A DNA stretch of 64,000 bases from Streptomyces sp. L2 (GTDB lineage Bacteria; Actinomycetota; Actinomycetes; Streptomycetales; Streptomycetaceae): assembly GCF_004124325.1 (NCBI RefSeq), contig NZ_QBDT01000001.1, forward strand, positions 6,076,001 through 6,140,000, in the 5' to 3' direction. This document shows, one piece after another, positions 48,300-57,616 of the stretch. Numbering within the stretch: the first letter of the stretch is position 1; each line of letters begins with the position of its first letter. The notes under the pieces were generated by a model. It was given only the letters and a program-made list of their open reading frames with translations. It ran no database searches and had not been told where the DNA came from. A program made the translations under genes and the position numbers.

Positions 48300-48366
48300 T
48301 TCAGGGGCTCCGCCCCTGGGACCCCGATCGGCCTTCGGCCTCGTCCTCAGACGCCGGACGGGCTGA
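48300..48366. repeat. REP-like intergenic element, copy 1
   Basis: The element begins TTCAGGGGCTCCGCCCCTGG, runs through GGCCTTCGGCCTCGTCCTCA and ends GCCGGACGGGCTGAA. Similar sequences are widespread between Streptomyces genes. A related copy in reverse orientation lies near 61931-62000. Confidence 0.75.
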
Positions 48367-48374
48367 ATCCTGCC

Positions 48375-48872
48375 TCAGCCGTGGAACGTGATGTAGCCGT
48401 TGCCGTCGCGGTCGTTGTGGGACGCGGTGTACGAGTGGGTGTCCGCGTGGGCGCCGGAGGGCTTGTAGAGGCGGATCGTGTCCTTGTCGTTGTTCCAGAT
48501 GAAGTTGCAGTTCTGGCGGTAGGCGACGTTCTTCGCGTCCGACTCGGTGCCGTGGCCGCCGCGCAGCACCACGTAGTCACCGGGCTGGAGGTAGTGGTTG
48601 TGGACGAACGTGTACTTGTTGGTGCTGGTGGCGTCCCGGACCACGTAGCCCTTCAGGTTCACGGTCGCCGTGTGCGAGTAGTTCTTGATCGTCAGGTACT
48701 CGTTCCTGGTGTTGCCGTGGGTGCAGCTGTTGGAGTCCGTCCCGGGCGCGTTGTACTGGACGCCCTTGATCTTCAGGGCGGAGGAGTACTCGGTGGCCTG
48801 GGCCGGGGCGGCGGCCAGGACGGCGAGAGTGCCGGCCGCGGCGGTGGCGGCGAGTGCGGTGCGTATACGCAT
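48375..48872 (-). CDS. Secreted lamin-tail-domain protein
   Basis: A 165-residue exported protein. A Sec signal peptide (LAATAAAGTLAVLAAAPAQA) precedes a single lamin-tail (Ig-like beta-sandwich) domain. KIKGVQYNAPGTDSN, NEYLTIKNYSHTATVNLKGY, DYVVLRGGHGTES and FIWNNDKDTIRLYKPSG are the domain signatures. In bacteria such domains often sit on secreted nucleases or phosphatases; here it stands alone. Function is unknown; binding of extracellular DNA or wall material is possible. Confidence 0.88.
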   Translation of the reverse strand: MRIRTALAATAAAGTLAVLAAAPAQATEYSSALKIKGVQYNAPGTDSNSCTHGNTRNEYLTIKNYSHTATVNLKGYVVRDATSTNKYTFVHNHYLQPGDYVVLRGGHGTESDAKNVAYRQNCNFIWNNDKDTIRLYKPSGAHADTHSYTASHNDRDGNGYITFHG

Positions 48873-48961
48873 GAGGTCCCCCCTCAGTGGTGCGAATGGA
48901 GCGCTCGGAGCTTATACGACCGGTGGGGGAGATGTGGCCGGTATGTGCGGGAAACGTGAAG

Positions 48962-48999
48962 GAGGGGCGGCGGGAACCCGGTGGTTCCCGCCGCCCCTC
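48962..48999. terminator. Strong hairpin terminator after pgl
   Basis: A perfect 17-bp stem (48962-48978 with 48983-48999) with loop CGGT lies 19 bases beyond the pgl stop on its downstream side, ending the pentose-phosphate operon. Confidence 0.88.
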
Positions 49000-49018
49000 G
49001 TGCTTCAGAGGGCGCGCC

Positions 49019-49801
49019 TCACGGCGACGCCGGAGGATACAGCGAACGCGGCAACTGCGAGGCCGCCGCCGCGTCCAGCAGCCACAGGGTGCGGGAGCGG
49101 CCGTACGCGCCGGCCGCCGGCGCCTGGATCTCGCCCGCGCCCGACAGGGCGATGGCCGCGGCCCGCGCCTTGTCCTCGCCGGCCGCCAGCAGCCACACCT
49201 CACGGGCGGAACGGATCGCCGGCAGGGTCAGCGAGATCCGGGTCGGCGGCGGCTTCGGCGCGCCGTGCACGCCCACCACCGTGCGCTCCGTCTCCCGGAC
49301 GGCCGGCAGCTCCGGGAAGAGCGAGGCCACGTGGGTGTCCGGGCCGACGCCCAGCATCAGCACGTCGAACGCCGGGACCGCGCCGTGGTTCTCGGGCCCC
49401 GCGGCCTTGGCCAGCTCCGCCGCGTAGGCCTCGGCCGCCGCGCCCGCGTCACTGCCGTACGGCCCGTCGGAGGCGGGCATGGCGTGCACCCGCGCCGGGT
49501 CCAGCGGCACGGCGTCCAGCAGGGCCTCGCGGGCCTGCGTGACATTGCGCTCCGGATCGCCCTCGGGCAGGAACCGCTCGTCGCCCCACCACAGGTCAAG
49601 ACGGGACCAGTCCACGGCGTCCCGGGCCGGGGCGGCGGCCAGCGCGGCGAGCAGCCCGTTGCCGTTGCGGCCGCCGGTGAGGACCACGGACGCGTGGCCC
49701 CGCGAGGCCTGCGCGTCCACGATCTTCGTGATCAGACGGGCCGCCGCGGCCTGGGCCATCAGCTCCTTGTCGCGGTGCACGACCAGCTGAGGGGTGCTCA
49801 C
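49019..49801 (-). CDS. pgl: 6-phosphogluconolactonase
   Basis: Hydrolyses 6-phosphogluconolactone, the second step of the oxidative pentose phosphate pathway; 260 residues. VVLTGGRNGNGLLAALAA, LDLWWGDERFLPEGDPERN, VLMLGVGPDTHVASLFPE and RISLTLPAIRSAREVWLLAAG are diagnostic of the DevB/Pgl family. Many homologues have VLTGGxTG here; this one has VLTGGRNG. The GTG start overlaps the opcA stop as GTGA. Confidence 0.96.
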   Translation of the reverse strand: MSTPQLVVHRDKELMAQAAAARLITKIVDAQASRGHASVVLTGGRNGNGLLAALAAAPARDAVDWSRLDLWWGDERFLPEGDPERNVTQAREALLDAVPLDPARVHAMPASDGPYGSDAGAAAEAYAAELAKAAGPENHGAVPAFDVLMLGVGPDTHVASLFPELPAVRETERTVVGVHGAPKPPPTRISLTLPAIRSAREVWLLAAGEDKARAAAIALSGAGEIQAPAAGAYGRSRTLWLLDAAAASQLPRSLYPPASP

Positions 49802-50883
49802 TTCGCGCCCGCCTTCCGCGCCGGGACCTTCTTGGCGGTCCGGGAGGCCGCCTTCTTCGCGGGGGCCTTCGCGGCCTCCTCGACCGGCTCGGGCTCGGCG
49901 CCGGGCCCGGGGTCCACCCGGCCCGCCTCCGCCTCGGCGGCCGGACCCTCCGGGGTCACGCCGGTGAGCCGGTCCACGCCGTACCGCAGCGCCGAGGCGT
50001 AGGTGTCGTCCGGGTCCAGCCGGCGCAGCTCCTCCGCGATCAGCTCGGCGGTCTCGCGCCGCTTGAGCGCCACCGCGCGGGCCGGCTGGCCCTCGATGGC
50101 GAGCGTGGCCAGCGAACCGTCCGCGCGGTCCAGCACGATCGGCCCGCGGTCCGTGTCCATCCGTACGGCGGTCAGGCCCGGCCCCGCCGACGGCGACCGC
50201 TTCACGGGCACGGCCAGCCGGTCCGCGAGCCACATCGCCAGCAGCTCGCAGCTCGGGTTGAACTCCTCGCCCTCCACCTCGACGGCCGTGACCTCGCACG
50301 TCACCTGGTCCAGGGCCGCCGCCAGCATCGAACGCCAGGGCGTGATCCGGGTCCAGGACAGGTCGGTGTCGCCGGGCGTGTAGGCGTCGGCGCGGGCGGA
50401 CAGCTCCCGCACCGGCTGCTCGGCGGCGTAGGAGTCGGTGACCCGGCGCTGGGCGAGCGCGCCGAGGGGGTCCTTCGCCGGGTCCAGCGGCGCGTTCACC
50501 GGCCACCACACCACCACCGGCGCGTCCGGCAGCAGCAGCGGCAGCACCACCGAGTCGGCGTGCCCCACCGCCTCGCCGTACAGCCGCAGCACGACCGTCT
50601 CACCGGTGCCCGCGTCGGCGCCCACCCGCACCTCGGCGTCCAGCCGGGACGAGGTGCGGTCGCGCAGGGTGCGCGACACGCGCTTGATGACCACCAGCGT
50701 GCGCGAAGGGTGCTCGCGCGAGGCGTCGTTGGCGGCCCGCAGGGCGTCGTAGGCGTTCTCCTCGTCGGTGACGATGACCAGGGTGAGCACCATGCCGACG
50801 GCGGGGGTGCCGACGGCGCGGCGGCCCCGCACGAGCGCCTTGTTGATCGCCCCCGCCGTGGTGTCGGTCAGGTCTATCTTCAT
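49798..50883 (-). CDS. opcA: Glucose-6-phosphate dehydrogenase assembly protein OpcA
   Basis: A 361-residue OpcA homologue needed for assembly or redox activation of glucose-6-phosphate dehydrogenase in actinobacteria and cyanobacteria. MKIDLTDTTAGAINKALV, VLTLVIVTDEENAYDAL, LLPDAPVVVWWPVNAPLD and WTRITPWRSMLAAALDQV are conserved. The last 40 residues form a Lys/Ala/Pro-rich tail (APAKKAASRTAKKVPARKAG). ATGA overlap with zwf and GTGA overlap with pgl show tight coupling. Confidence 0.96.
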   Translation of the reverse strand: MKIDLTDTTAGAINKALVRGRRAVGTPAVGMVLTLVIVTDEENAYDALRAANDASREHPSRTLVVIKRVSRTLRDRTSSRLDAEVRVGADAGTGETVVLRLYGEAVGHADSVVLPLLLPDAPVVVWWPVNAPLDPAKDPLGALAQRRVTDSYAAEQPVRELSARADAYTPGDTDLSWTRITPWRSMLAAALDQVTCEVTAVEVEGEEFNPSCELLAMWLADRLAVPVKRSPSAGPGLTAVRMDTDRGPIVLDRADGSLATLAIEGQPARAVALKRRETAELIAEELRRLDPDDTYASALRYGVDRLTGVTPEGPAAEAEAGRVDPGPGAEPEPVEEAAKAPAKKAASRTAKKVPARKAGAK

Positions 50884-52418
50884 GGCCGGCGCCAGCTCCG
50901 TCCCTCTCGTGCGAGCATCTCGTCCGCCTCCGCCGGGCCCCAGGTGCCCGACTTGTACTGCGCGGGCCGCCCGTTGCCGTCCCAGAACTGCTCGATCGGG
51001 TCGAGGATCTTCCAGGACAGCTCGACCTCCTCGGTACGCGGGAAGAGGTTCGCGTCACCCAGCAGCACGTCCAGGATCAGCCGCTCGTACGCCTCGGGGC
51101 TCGACTCCGTGAACGACTCGCCGTAGGCGAAGTCCATGGACACGTCCCGGATCTCCATCGAGGTGCCCGGCACCTTCGAACCGAACCGGACCGTGATGCC
51201 CTCGTCCGGCTGGACCCGGATGACGACCGCGTTCGAGCCCAGCTCCTCCGTCGCCGTGTGATCGAACGGGGAGTGCGGGGCACGCTGGAAGACGACCGCG
51301 ATCTCGGTGACCCGGCGGCCGAGCCGCTTGCCGGTGCGCAGGTAGAACGGCACGCCCGCCCAGCGGCGGTTGTCGATGCCCACCTTGATCGCCGCATAGG
51401 TGTCGGTCTTCGACTTGGGGTCGATACCGTCCTCTTCGAGGTAGCCGATGACCTTCTCGCCACCCTGCCAGCCGGCCGCGTACTGCCCGCGCACGGTGCT
51501 CAGTCCCAGGTCCTTCGGCAGCCGCACGGCCCCGAGCACCTTGGTCTTCTCCGCCGCCAGCGCGTCCGCGTCGAAGGAGGCGGGCTCCTCCATGGCGGTG
51601 AGCGCGAGCAGCTGGAGCAGGTGGTTCTGGATGACGTCACGGGCGGCGCCGATGCCGTCGTAGTAACCGGCCCGGCCGCCGATGCCGATGTCCTCGGCCA
51701 TGGTGATCTGCACGTGGTCCACAAAGGACCGGTTCCAGATCGGCTCGAACATCGTGTTGGCGAAGCGGAGCGCCAGGATGTTCTGGACGGTCTCCTTGCC
51801 GAGGTAGTGGTCGATGCGGAACACCTGGTCGGAGGTGAACACCTCGTGCACGACCCGGTTGAGTTCCTCGGCCGACTTCAGGTCGTGCCCGAACGGCTTC
51901 TCGATGACCGCGCGCCGCCAGGAACCGCCCTGCTGGTCGGCCAGCCCGTGCTTCTTCAGCTGCTGGATGACCACCGGGAAGGAACGCGGCGGCACCGACA
52001 GGTAGAAGGCGAAGTTGCCGCCCGTGCCCTGCGCCTTGTCCAGCTCCTCGATGGTGCCGCGCAGCCGCTCGAAGGCGTCGTCGTCGTCGAAGGTGCCCTG
52101 GACGAAGCGCATCCCCTGGATGAGCTGCTGCCAGACCTCCTCCCGGAACGGCGTACGGGAATGCGCCTTGACGGCGTCGTGGACCTCGGCGGCGAAGTCC
52201 TCGTGCTCCCACTCGCGGCGGGCGAAGCCCACCAGCGCGAAGCCCGGCGGCAGCAGGCCCCGGTTGGCGAGGTCGTACACCGCGGGCATCAGCTTCTTGC
52301 GGGACAGGTCGCCCGTGACCCCGAAGATCACCAGACCCGACGGCCCCGCGATGCGCGGGAGCCGTCGGTCGGCGGGATCACGGAGCGGGTTCGCTCCGGA
52401 ACCTGCGAGAGGTGACAA
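50880..52418 (-). CDS. zwf: Glucose-6-phosphate dehydrogenase
   Basis: NADP-dependent first enzyme of the oxidative pentose phosphate pathway; 512 residues. The Rossmann motif is VIFGVTGDLSRKKLMPAVY, the active-site signature is FRIDHYLGKETVQNILALRF, and EKPFGHDLKSAEELN precedes it. The start is TTG at 52418, with GGAGGGCTGAG just upstream overlapping the end of tal; one base separates the tal stop from it. Confidence 0.97.
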   Translation of the reverse strand: MSPLAGSGANPLRDPADRRLPRIAGPSGLVIFGVTGDLSRKKLMPAVYDLANRGLLPPGFALVGFARREWEHEDFAAEVHDAVKAHSRTPFREEVWQQLIQGMRFVQGTFDDDDAFERLRGTIEELDKAQGTGGNFAFYLSVPPRSFPVVIQQLKKHGLADQQGGSWRRAVIEKPFGHDLKSAEELNRVVHEVFTSDQVFRIDHYLGKETVQNILALRFANTMFEPIWNRSFVDHVQITMAEDIGIGGRAGYYDGIGAARDVIQNHLLQLLALTAMEEPASFDADALAAEKTKVLGAVRLPKDLGLSTVRGQYAAGWQGGEKVIGYLEEDGIDPKSKTDTYAAIKVGIDNRRWAGVPFYLRTGKRLGRRVTEIAVVFQRAPHSPFDHTATEELGSNAVVIRVQPDEGITVRFGSKVPGTSMEIRDVSMDFAYGESFTESSPEAYERLILDVLLGDANLFPRTEEVELSWKILDPIEQFWDGNGRPAQYKSGTWGPAEADEMLAREGRSWRRP

Positions 52419-52419
52419 C

Positions 52420-53538
52420 TCAGCCCTCCGAGGGAGCGAGGCGCTTGAGCTCCGCCTCGGTCGACTTCAGCAGGTCCTCCCAGGACGCCTCGAACTTCTC
52501 CACGCCCTCGTCCTCCAGGACCTTCACGACGTCGTCGTAGGCGATGCCGAGCTTCTCGACCGCGTCGAGGTCGGCGCGCGCCTGCTCGTACGTCCCGGTG
52601 ACCGTGTCGCCGGTGATCTCACCGTGGTCCTCGGTGGCCTCCAGCGTGGCCTCCGGCATGGTGTTGACCGTGTTCGGCGCGACCAGGTCGGTGACGTACA
52701 TCGTGTCCGGGTACGCCGGGTCCTTCACGCCGGTCGACGCCCACAGCGGACGCTGCTTGTTGGCGCCCGCGTTCTCCAGCGCGTTCCACCGGTCGGAGGA
52801 GAACACCTCCTCGTACGCCTGGTAGGCGAGGCGCGCGTTGGCGATGGCGGCCTTGCCCCGCAGCGCCTTGGCCTCGTCGGTGCCCAGCGCGTCCAGGCGC
52901 TTGTCGACCTCGGTGTCCACGCGGGACACGAAGAAGGACGCCACGGAGTGGATCCTGGAGAGGTCCAGGCCGCGCTCCTTGGCCTTCTCCAGGCCGGTCA
53001 GGTAGGCGTCCATGACCGCGCGGTAGCGCTGCAGGGAGAAGATCAGCGTGACGTTGACGCTGATGCCGTGGCTGATGGTCCGGCTGATCGCCGGCAGGCC
53101 GGCCTCGGTGGCCGGGATCTTGATCAGCGCGTTGGGGCGGTCGACCAGCCAGGCCAGCTGCTTGGCCTCGGCGACGGTCGCGTCCGTGTTGTGCGCCAGG
53201 CACGGGTCGACCTCGATGGAGACCCGGCCGTCCTGGCCGTCGGTGGCGTCGAACACCGGGCGCAGGATGTCGGCGGCGTCGCGGACGTCCGCCGTGGTGA
53301 TCATGCGGATGGCCTCTTCGACGGTGACCCGGCGGGCGGCGAGGTCGGAGACCTGCTGCTCGTAGCCGTCGCCGTGCGAGATCGCCTTCTGGAAGATCGT
53401 CGGGTTCGTGGTGACGCCCACGACGTGCTGCTGGTCGATCAGCTCGGCGAGGTTGCCGGACGTGATCCGCTTGCGCGACAGGTCGTCCAGCCAGATCGCG
53501 ACGCCCTCCTCGGAGAGGCGCTTGAGTGCGTCTGTCAT
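52420..53538 (-). CDS. tal: Transaldolase
   Basis: Transfers a dihydroxyacetone unit in the non-oxidative pentose phosphate pathway; 372 residues, the long actinobacterial type. [45 protein letters not shown] with the Schiff-base Lys, and [18 protein letters not shown] are family motifs. It lies 33 bases after tkt. Confidence 0.97.
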   Translation of the reverse strand: MTDALKRLSEEGVAIWLDDLSRKRITSGNLAELIDQQHVVGVTTNPTIFQKAISHGDGYEQQVSDLAARRVTVEEAIRMITTADVRDAADILRPVFDATDGQDGRVSIEVDPCLAHNTDATVAEAKQLAWLVDRPNALIKIPATEAGLPAISRTISHGISVNVTLIFSLQRYRAVMDAYLTGLEKAKERGLDLSRIHSVASFFVSRVDTEVDKRLDALGTDEAKALRGKAAIANARLAYQAYEEVFSSDRWNALENAGANKQRPLWASTGVKDPAYPDTMYVTDLVAPNTVNTMPEATLEATEDHGEITGDTVTGTYEQARADLDAVEKLGIAYDDVVKVLEDEGVEKFEASWEDLLKSTEAELKRLAPSEG

Positions 53539-53571
53539 GGAATTACATCTCCTACGTGTCGTATATGAGCG

Positions 53572-55659
53572 TCAGCGCTGGGCGTCGGCCAGGGATTCCC
53601 GGGCCTTGGCGGCCACGTTCTCGGGCGTGAAACCGAACTCGCTAAAGAGGACCTTGCCGTCCGCGGACGCACCGAAGTGCTCCAGGGAGACGATGCGGCC
53701 GGCGTCCCCGACGTACTTGTGCCAGGTGAGTCCGATGCCGGCCTCGACGGCGACGCGGGCCTTCACCGACGGGGGCAGCACCGAGTCCCGGTACCCCTGC
53801 TCCTGCTCCTCGAACCACTCCACCGACGGCATCGAGACGACCCGGGTCGGCACCCCGTCGGCCTGCAGCTGCTCGCGCGCCCCGACGGCCACGTGCACCT
53901 CGGACCCGGTGGCGATCAGGATCACCTCGGGCTCGCCGCCCTCGGCCTCGAACAGCACATACCCGCCGCGGGCGGCGTCGTCGTTCGGCTCGTAGGCCGG
54001 CACGCCCTGGCGGGTGAGCGCCAGACCGTGCGGGGCGCCCTTGCCGAACTCCTTGGTGTAACGCCCCAGGATTTCGCGCCAGGCGATCGCGGTCTCGTTG
54101 GCGTCCGCCGGGCGGACCACGTTCAGACCCGGGATCGCGCGCAGCGACGCGAGGTGCTCCACCGGCTGGTGGGTGGGGCCGTCCTCGCCGAGGCCGATCG
54201 AGTCGTGCGTCCACACGTACGTGACCGGCAGGTGCATCAGCGCCGACAGACGCACCGCGTTGCGCATGTAGTCGGAGAAGACGAGGAACGTACCGCCGTA
54301 GATCCGGGTGTGGCCGTGCAGCGCGATGCCGTTCATCTCCGCGGCCATGGAGTGCTCACGGATACCGAAGTGGACCGTGCGCCCGTACGGGTTCGCCTCC
54401 GGCAGCGGGTTGTCCGCGGGGAGGAACGAGCTGTCCTTGTCGATGGTCGTGTTGTTCGACCCGGCCAGGTCGGCCGAGCCGCCCCACAGCTCCGGGACGA
54501 TGGCGCCGAGGGCCTGCAGCACCTTGCCGGACGCGGCACGCGTGGCGACCGACTTGCCCGCCTCGAACACCGGGAGCTTGTCCTCCCATCCCTCGGGCAG
54601 CTCGCCGGCGCTGATCCGGTCGAAGTCGGCGGCGCGCTCGGCGTTGTTCTCCCGCCACAGCCGGAACGACTTCTCCCACTCGGCCTTCGCCTCACGGCCG
54701 CGCTCCAGGGCCTGCCGGGTGTGCTTGAGGACGTCGTCCTCCACCTCGAAGGACTTCTCCGGATCGAAGCCCAGGACGCGCTTGGTGGCCGCGACCTCCT
54801 CCTCGCCCAGTGCCGAGCCGTGCGCGGCCTCGGTGTTCTGCGCGTGCGGCGCCGGCCAGGCGATGATCGAACGCATCGCGATGAAGGAGGGCCGGTCGGT
54901 GACCGCCTTCGCCTCCTGGATCGCCGCGTAGATCGCCTGCGGGTCCAAGTCGCCGTCCGCCTTGGGCTGCACCCGCTGCACGTGCCAGCCGTAAGCCTCG
55001 TACCGCTTCACCGTGTCCTCGGACACGGCCGTCTCGGTGTCGCCCTCGATCGAGATGTGGTTGTCGTCCCACAGCAGGACCAGGTTGCCCAGCTTCTGGT
55101 GCCCGGCCAGCGAGGACGCCTCCGCGGAGATGCCCTCCTGAAGGCAGCCGTCACCGGCGATGCAGAACACGAAGTGGTCGAACGGGGAGGCGCCCTCGGC
55201 GGCCTCCGGGTCGAACAGACCGCGCTCGTAGCGGGCGGCCATCGCCATGCCCACCGCGTTGGCCACACCCTGGCCCAGCGGGCCCGTGGTGGTCTCCACA
55301 CCCTTGGTGTGCCCGTACTCCGGGTGGCCGGGGGTCTTCGAACCCCAGGTGCGGAAGGACTTCAGGTCGTCCAGCTCCAGGCCGAAACCGGCCAGGAACA
55401 GCTGCGTGTAGAGGGTCAGGGACGAGTGGCCGGCGGACAGCACGAAACGGTCCCGGGCCACCCACTCCGGGTCGGCCGGGTCGTGCCGCATCACCTTCTG
55501 GAAGAGGGTGTAGGCGGCCGGAGCCAGGCTCATCGCCGTACCGGGATGGCCGTTGCCGACCTTCTGTACGGCGTCTGCGGCCAAAACGCGGGCGGTGTCC
55601 ACGGCCCGCTGGTCCAGCTCGGTCCACTCAAGGTCTGTGGTGGTCGGCTTGGTGCTCAC
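53572..55659 (-). CDS. tkt: Transketolase
   Basis: Thiamine-diphosphate enzyme moving two-carbon units between sugar phosphates; 695 residues. VQKVGNGHPGTAMSLAPAAY, the ThDP/metal motif IAGDGCLQEGISAEAS ... LLWDDNH, TTGPLGQGVANAVGMA and YVWTHDSIGLGEDGPTHQP are all present. The GTG start is at 55659. It is the first gene of tkt-tal-zwf-opcA-pgl, which supplies NADPH and pentoses. TAGGCT on the minus strand at 55757-55762 is a possible -10. Confidence 0.97.
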   Translation of the reverse strand: MSTKPTTTDLEWTELDQRAVDTARVLAADAVQKVGNGHPGTAMSLAPAAYTLFQKVMRHDPADPEWVARDRFVLSAGHSSLTLYTQLFLAGFGLELDDLKSFRTWGSKTPGHPEYGHTKGVETTTGPLGQGVANAVGMAMAARYERGLFDPEAAEGASPFDHFVFCIAGDGCLQEGISAEASSLAGHQKLGNLVLLWDDNHISIEGDTETAVSEDTVKRYEAYGWHVQRVQPKADGDLDPQAIYAAIQEAKAVTDRPSFIAMRSIIAWPAPHAQNTEAAHGSALGEEEVAATKRVLGFDPEKSFEVEDDVLKHTRQALERGREAKAEWEKSFRLWRENNAERAADFDRISAGELPEGWEDKLPVFEAGKSVATRAASGKVLQALGAIVPELWGGSADLAGSNNTTIDKDSSFLPADNPLPEANPYGRTVHFGIREHSMAAEMNGIALHGHTRIYGGTFLVFSDYMRNAVRLSALMHLPVTYVWTHDSIGLGEDGPTHQPVEHLASLRAIPGLNVVRPADANETAIAWREILGRYTKEFGKGAPHGLALTRQGVPAYEPNDDAARGGYVLFEAEGGEPEVILIATGSEVHVAVGAREQLQADGVPTRVVSMPSVEWFEEQEQGYRDSVLPPSVKARVAVEAGIGLTWHKYVGDAGRIVSLEHFGASADGKVLFSEFGFTPENVAAKARESLADAQR

Positions 55660-56090
55660 CCTGGGTCAGGGCTCCTCTCCACATGTCGGTCGCCGGTCCG
55701 CGGGGCACGCGCCCACCCCCGGCCGGCCGGTGTGCTTCTGCCCACCGGCCGCTGTCGAGCCTACCCTCGTGAGGACGTGCGTTTTTTCGAGTCATTCCAG
55801 ACTGCCGGGACTCTTCACGATCCGCCTCCCGACTGGCCGACAACGCATTCGGCACATGAATACGGAGCCGCTCATCTGACCGCTCAATCGAGCCCGACCG
55901 CGCACGTCGGACGGCACCTTTCGCGCCCCCTTCCACGCCTCCTTCCACACTGTCTCCCGCAGCCCCCTCCAACACGAGCCACCCCCGCGAAGGCCGAGGT
56001 ATGGGCAACGTCTAAAGTGGCGTGGTACGCGCGAGCCCCGACCGGGACTTCACAGGGGGGGCTCGCTGGGAGTCTCTGTCAGGGGTGTGC
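55660..56090. other. Divergent tkt-ctaB intergenic region
   Basis: About 430 bases without a convincing gene. Local GC drops around 55780-55880. TAGGCT (minus strand, 55757-55762) could serve tkt and TAAAGT near 56014 could serve ctaB, but neither has a clear -35 partner. No riboswitch or strong dyad was found. Confidence 0.5.
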
Positions 56091-57041
56091 GTGACGGCCG
56101 TCGAATCCCGTCCTGCGGGCGTGCTCGCTGGTACGAGCCAGGGCCCGGTTCACCGGCCGTTCGGGGCCCGTGTCAAGGCGTTCGTGGCGCTGACCAAGCC
56201 GCGGATCATCGAGCTGCTGCTCATCACCACCGTTCCGGTGATGTTCCTGGCCCAGCAGGGCGTGCCGGACCTCAAGCTGGTCCTGCTCACCTGCCTCGGC
56301 GGCTATCTCTCCGCGGGCGGCGCCAACGCGCTGAACATGTACATCGACCGGGACATCGACGCCCTGATGGACCGCACCTCGCAGCGCCCGCTGGTCACCG
56401 GCATGGTCAGCCCGCGCGAGTGCCTCGCCTTCGGCATCACCCTCGCGGTCGTCTCGACCCTGCTGTTCGGCCTCACCGTCAACTGGCTGAGCGCCTGGCT
56501 CTCCCTCGGCGCGCTCCTCTTCTACGTCGTCGTCTACACGATGATCCTCAAGCGGCGCACCTCGCAGAACATCGTGTGGGGCGGCATCGCCGGCTGCCTC
56601 CCGGTCCTCATCGGCTGGTCGTCCGTCACCAACTCGATGTCGTGGGCGCCGGTCATCCTCTTCCTCGTCATGTTCTTCTGGACGCCGCCCCACTACTGGC
56701 CGCTGTCCATGAAGGTCAAGGACGACTACGCGCGCGTGGGCGTGCCGATGCTGCCGGTCGTCGCCTCCAACAAGGTGGTGGCCAAGCAGATCGTGATCTA
56801 CAGCTGGGTCATGGTCGCCGTGTCGCTGCTGCTGACCCCGCTCGGCTACACCGGCTGGTTCTACACCCTGGTCGCCCTCGCCGCCGGCGGCTTCTGGCTC
56901 TGGGAGGCGCACGGCCTGCAGAACCGGGCGAAGGCCGAGGTGACCGGCGCGAAGCTGAAGGAGATGCGGCTCTTCCACTGGTCGATCACCTACGTATCGA
57001 TCCTCTTCGTCGCGGTCGCCGTCGACCCCTTCCTGCGCTGA
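56091..57041 (+). CDS. ctaB: Heme o synthase (protoheme IX farnesyltransferase)
   Basis: A UbiA-type prenyltransferase adding a farnesyl group to heme b to make heme o for cytochrome oxidase; 316 residues and about nine helices. The first Asp-rich motif is [20 protein letters not shown] and the second region [39 protein letters not shown] is the family N-terminus. The GTG at 56091 follows AGGGG; upstream in-frame codons are unlike the family. Confidence 0.96.
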   Translation: MTAVESRPAGVLAGTSQGPVHRPFGARVKAFVALTKPRIIELLLITTVPVMFLAQQGVPDLKLVLLTCLGGYLSAGGANALNMYIDRDIDALMDRTSQRPLVTGMVSPRECLAFGITLAVVSTLLFGLTVNWLSAWLSLGALLFYVVVYTMILKRRTSQNIVWGGIAGCLPVLIGWSSVTNSMSWAPVILFLVMFFWTPPHYWPLSMKVKDDYARVGVPMLPVVASNKVVAKQIVIYSWVMVAVSLLLTPLGYTGWFYTLVALAAGGFWLWEAHGLQNRAKAEVTGAKLKEMRLFHWSITYVSILFVAVAVDPFLR

Positions 57042-57122
57042 GCCCCGGCCCGGTCCTGGGCGGGCATACGTCACACCGCCCTGGCCTCGCCAGGTGATCT
57101 ACCCGTGAGTAGCATCCTGTTC

Positions 57123-57443
57123 ATGGCAGACACGCAGCAGGTTGACCCCAAGGCCGAGCGCAAGGCGGCCCGGCTGGCCCAGCAGATCGGCTCCTTCGCC
57201 AAGGCCCACGGAGGGGCCGAGGGCCAGGTCGCGTACCTCGGCGACCGCGGCGCCCGCATCGCCCTCGTCGGCGAGGACGGCACCTGGGGCAACCTCGTCG
57301 CCCCCACCACCACCATCGCCCAGCAGGCCCTGGCAAAGGCCGGCATCACGGTCCACGAGGACTTCGACGGCGAATTCGCGGCGAAGGTGAAGACGGGGTC
57401 GTACGAGTGGAAGAGGATGGCGGGCATCCAGCTCGGCGGTTAG
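57123..57443 (+). CDS. Small conserved protein of unknown function
   Basis: A 106-residue soluble protein I cannot assign. The N-terminus (MADTQQVDPKAERKAARLAQ) is charged and helical. The rest (VAYLGDRGARIALVGEDGTWGNL ... ITVHEDFDGEFAAKVKTGSYEWKRM) looks like a small alpha/beta domain without cysteines or membrane segments. A GTG at 57105, preceded by AGGTG, is an alternative start adding six residues. It follows ctaB by about 80 bases. Confidence 0.7.
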   Translation: MADTQQVDPKAERKAARLAQQIGSFAKAHGGAEGQVAYLGDRGARIALVGEDGTWGNLVAPTTTIAQQALAKAGITVHEDFDGEFAAKVKTGSYEWKRMAGIQLGG

Positions 57444-57477
57444 CTCGGGCGGTTTCGGTGGTGTGCCGACCGCGGGT

Positions 57478-57552
57478 CCGTCGTGGCTTGTCGCGCCCGC
57501 GCGGCGGAGCCGCATATTGATGCGGTCCCGCGCCCCTTTGGTCGGCTGCCGC
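57478..57552. repeat. REP-like intergenic element of another type
   Basis: TCGTGGCTTGTCGCGCCCGC, then GCGGCGGAGCCGCAT and GGTCCCGCGCCCCTTTGG. This resembles intergenic repeats seen throughout Streptomyces genomes (recognised from general knowledge, not a search). It contains a GCGGC/GCCGC hairpin. Confidence 0.6.
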
Positions 57553-57616
57553 CACCTGAGTCCCATTCACCCGTTAGGACGTGTAAGCAGCACAGCGCGT
57601 CCAACGGGAGCCCCGG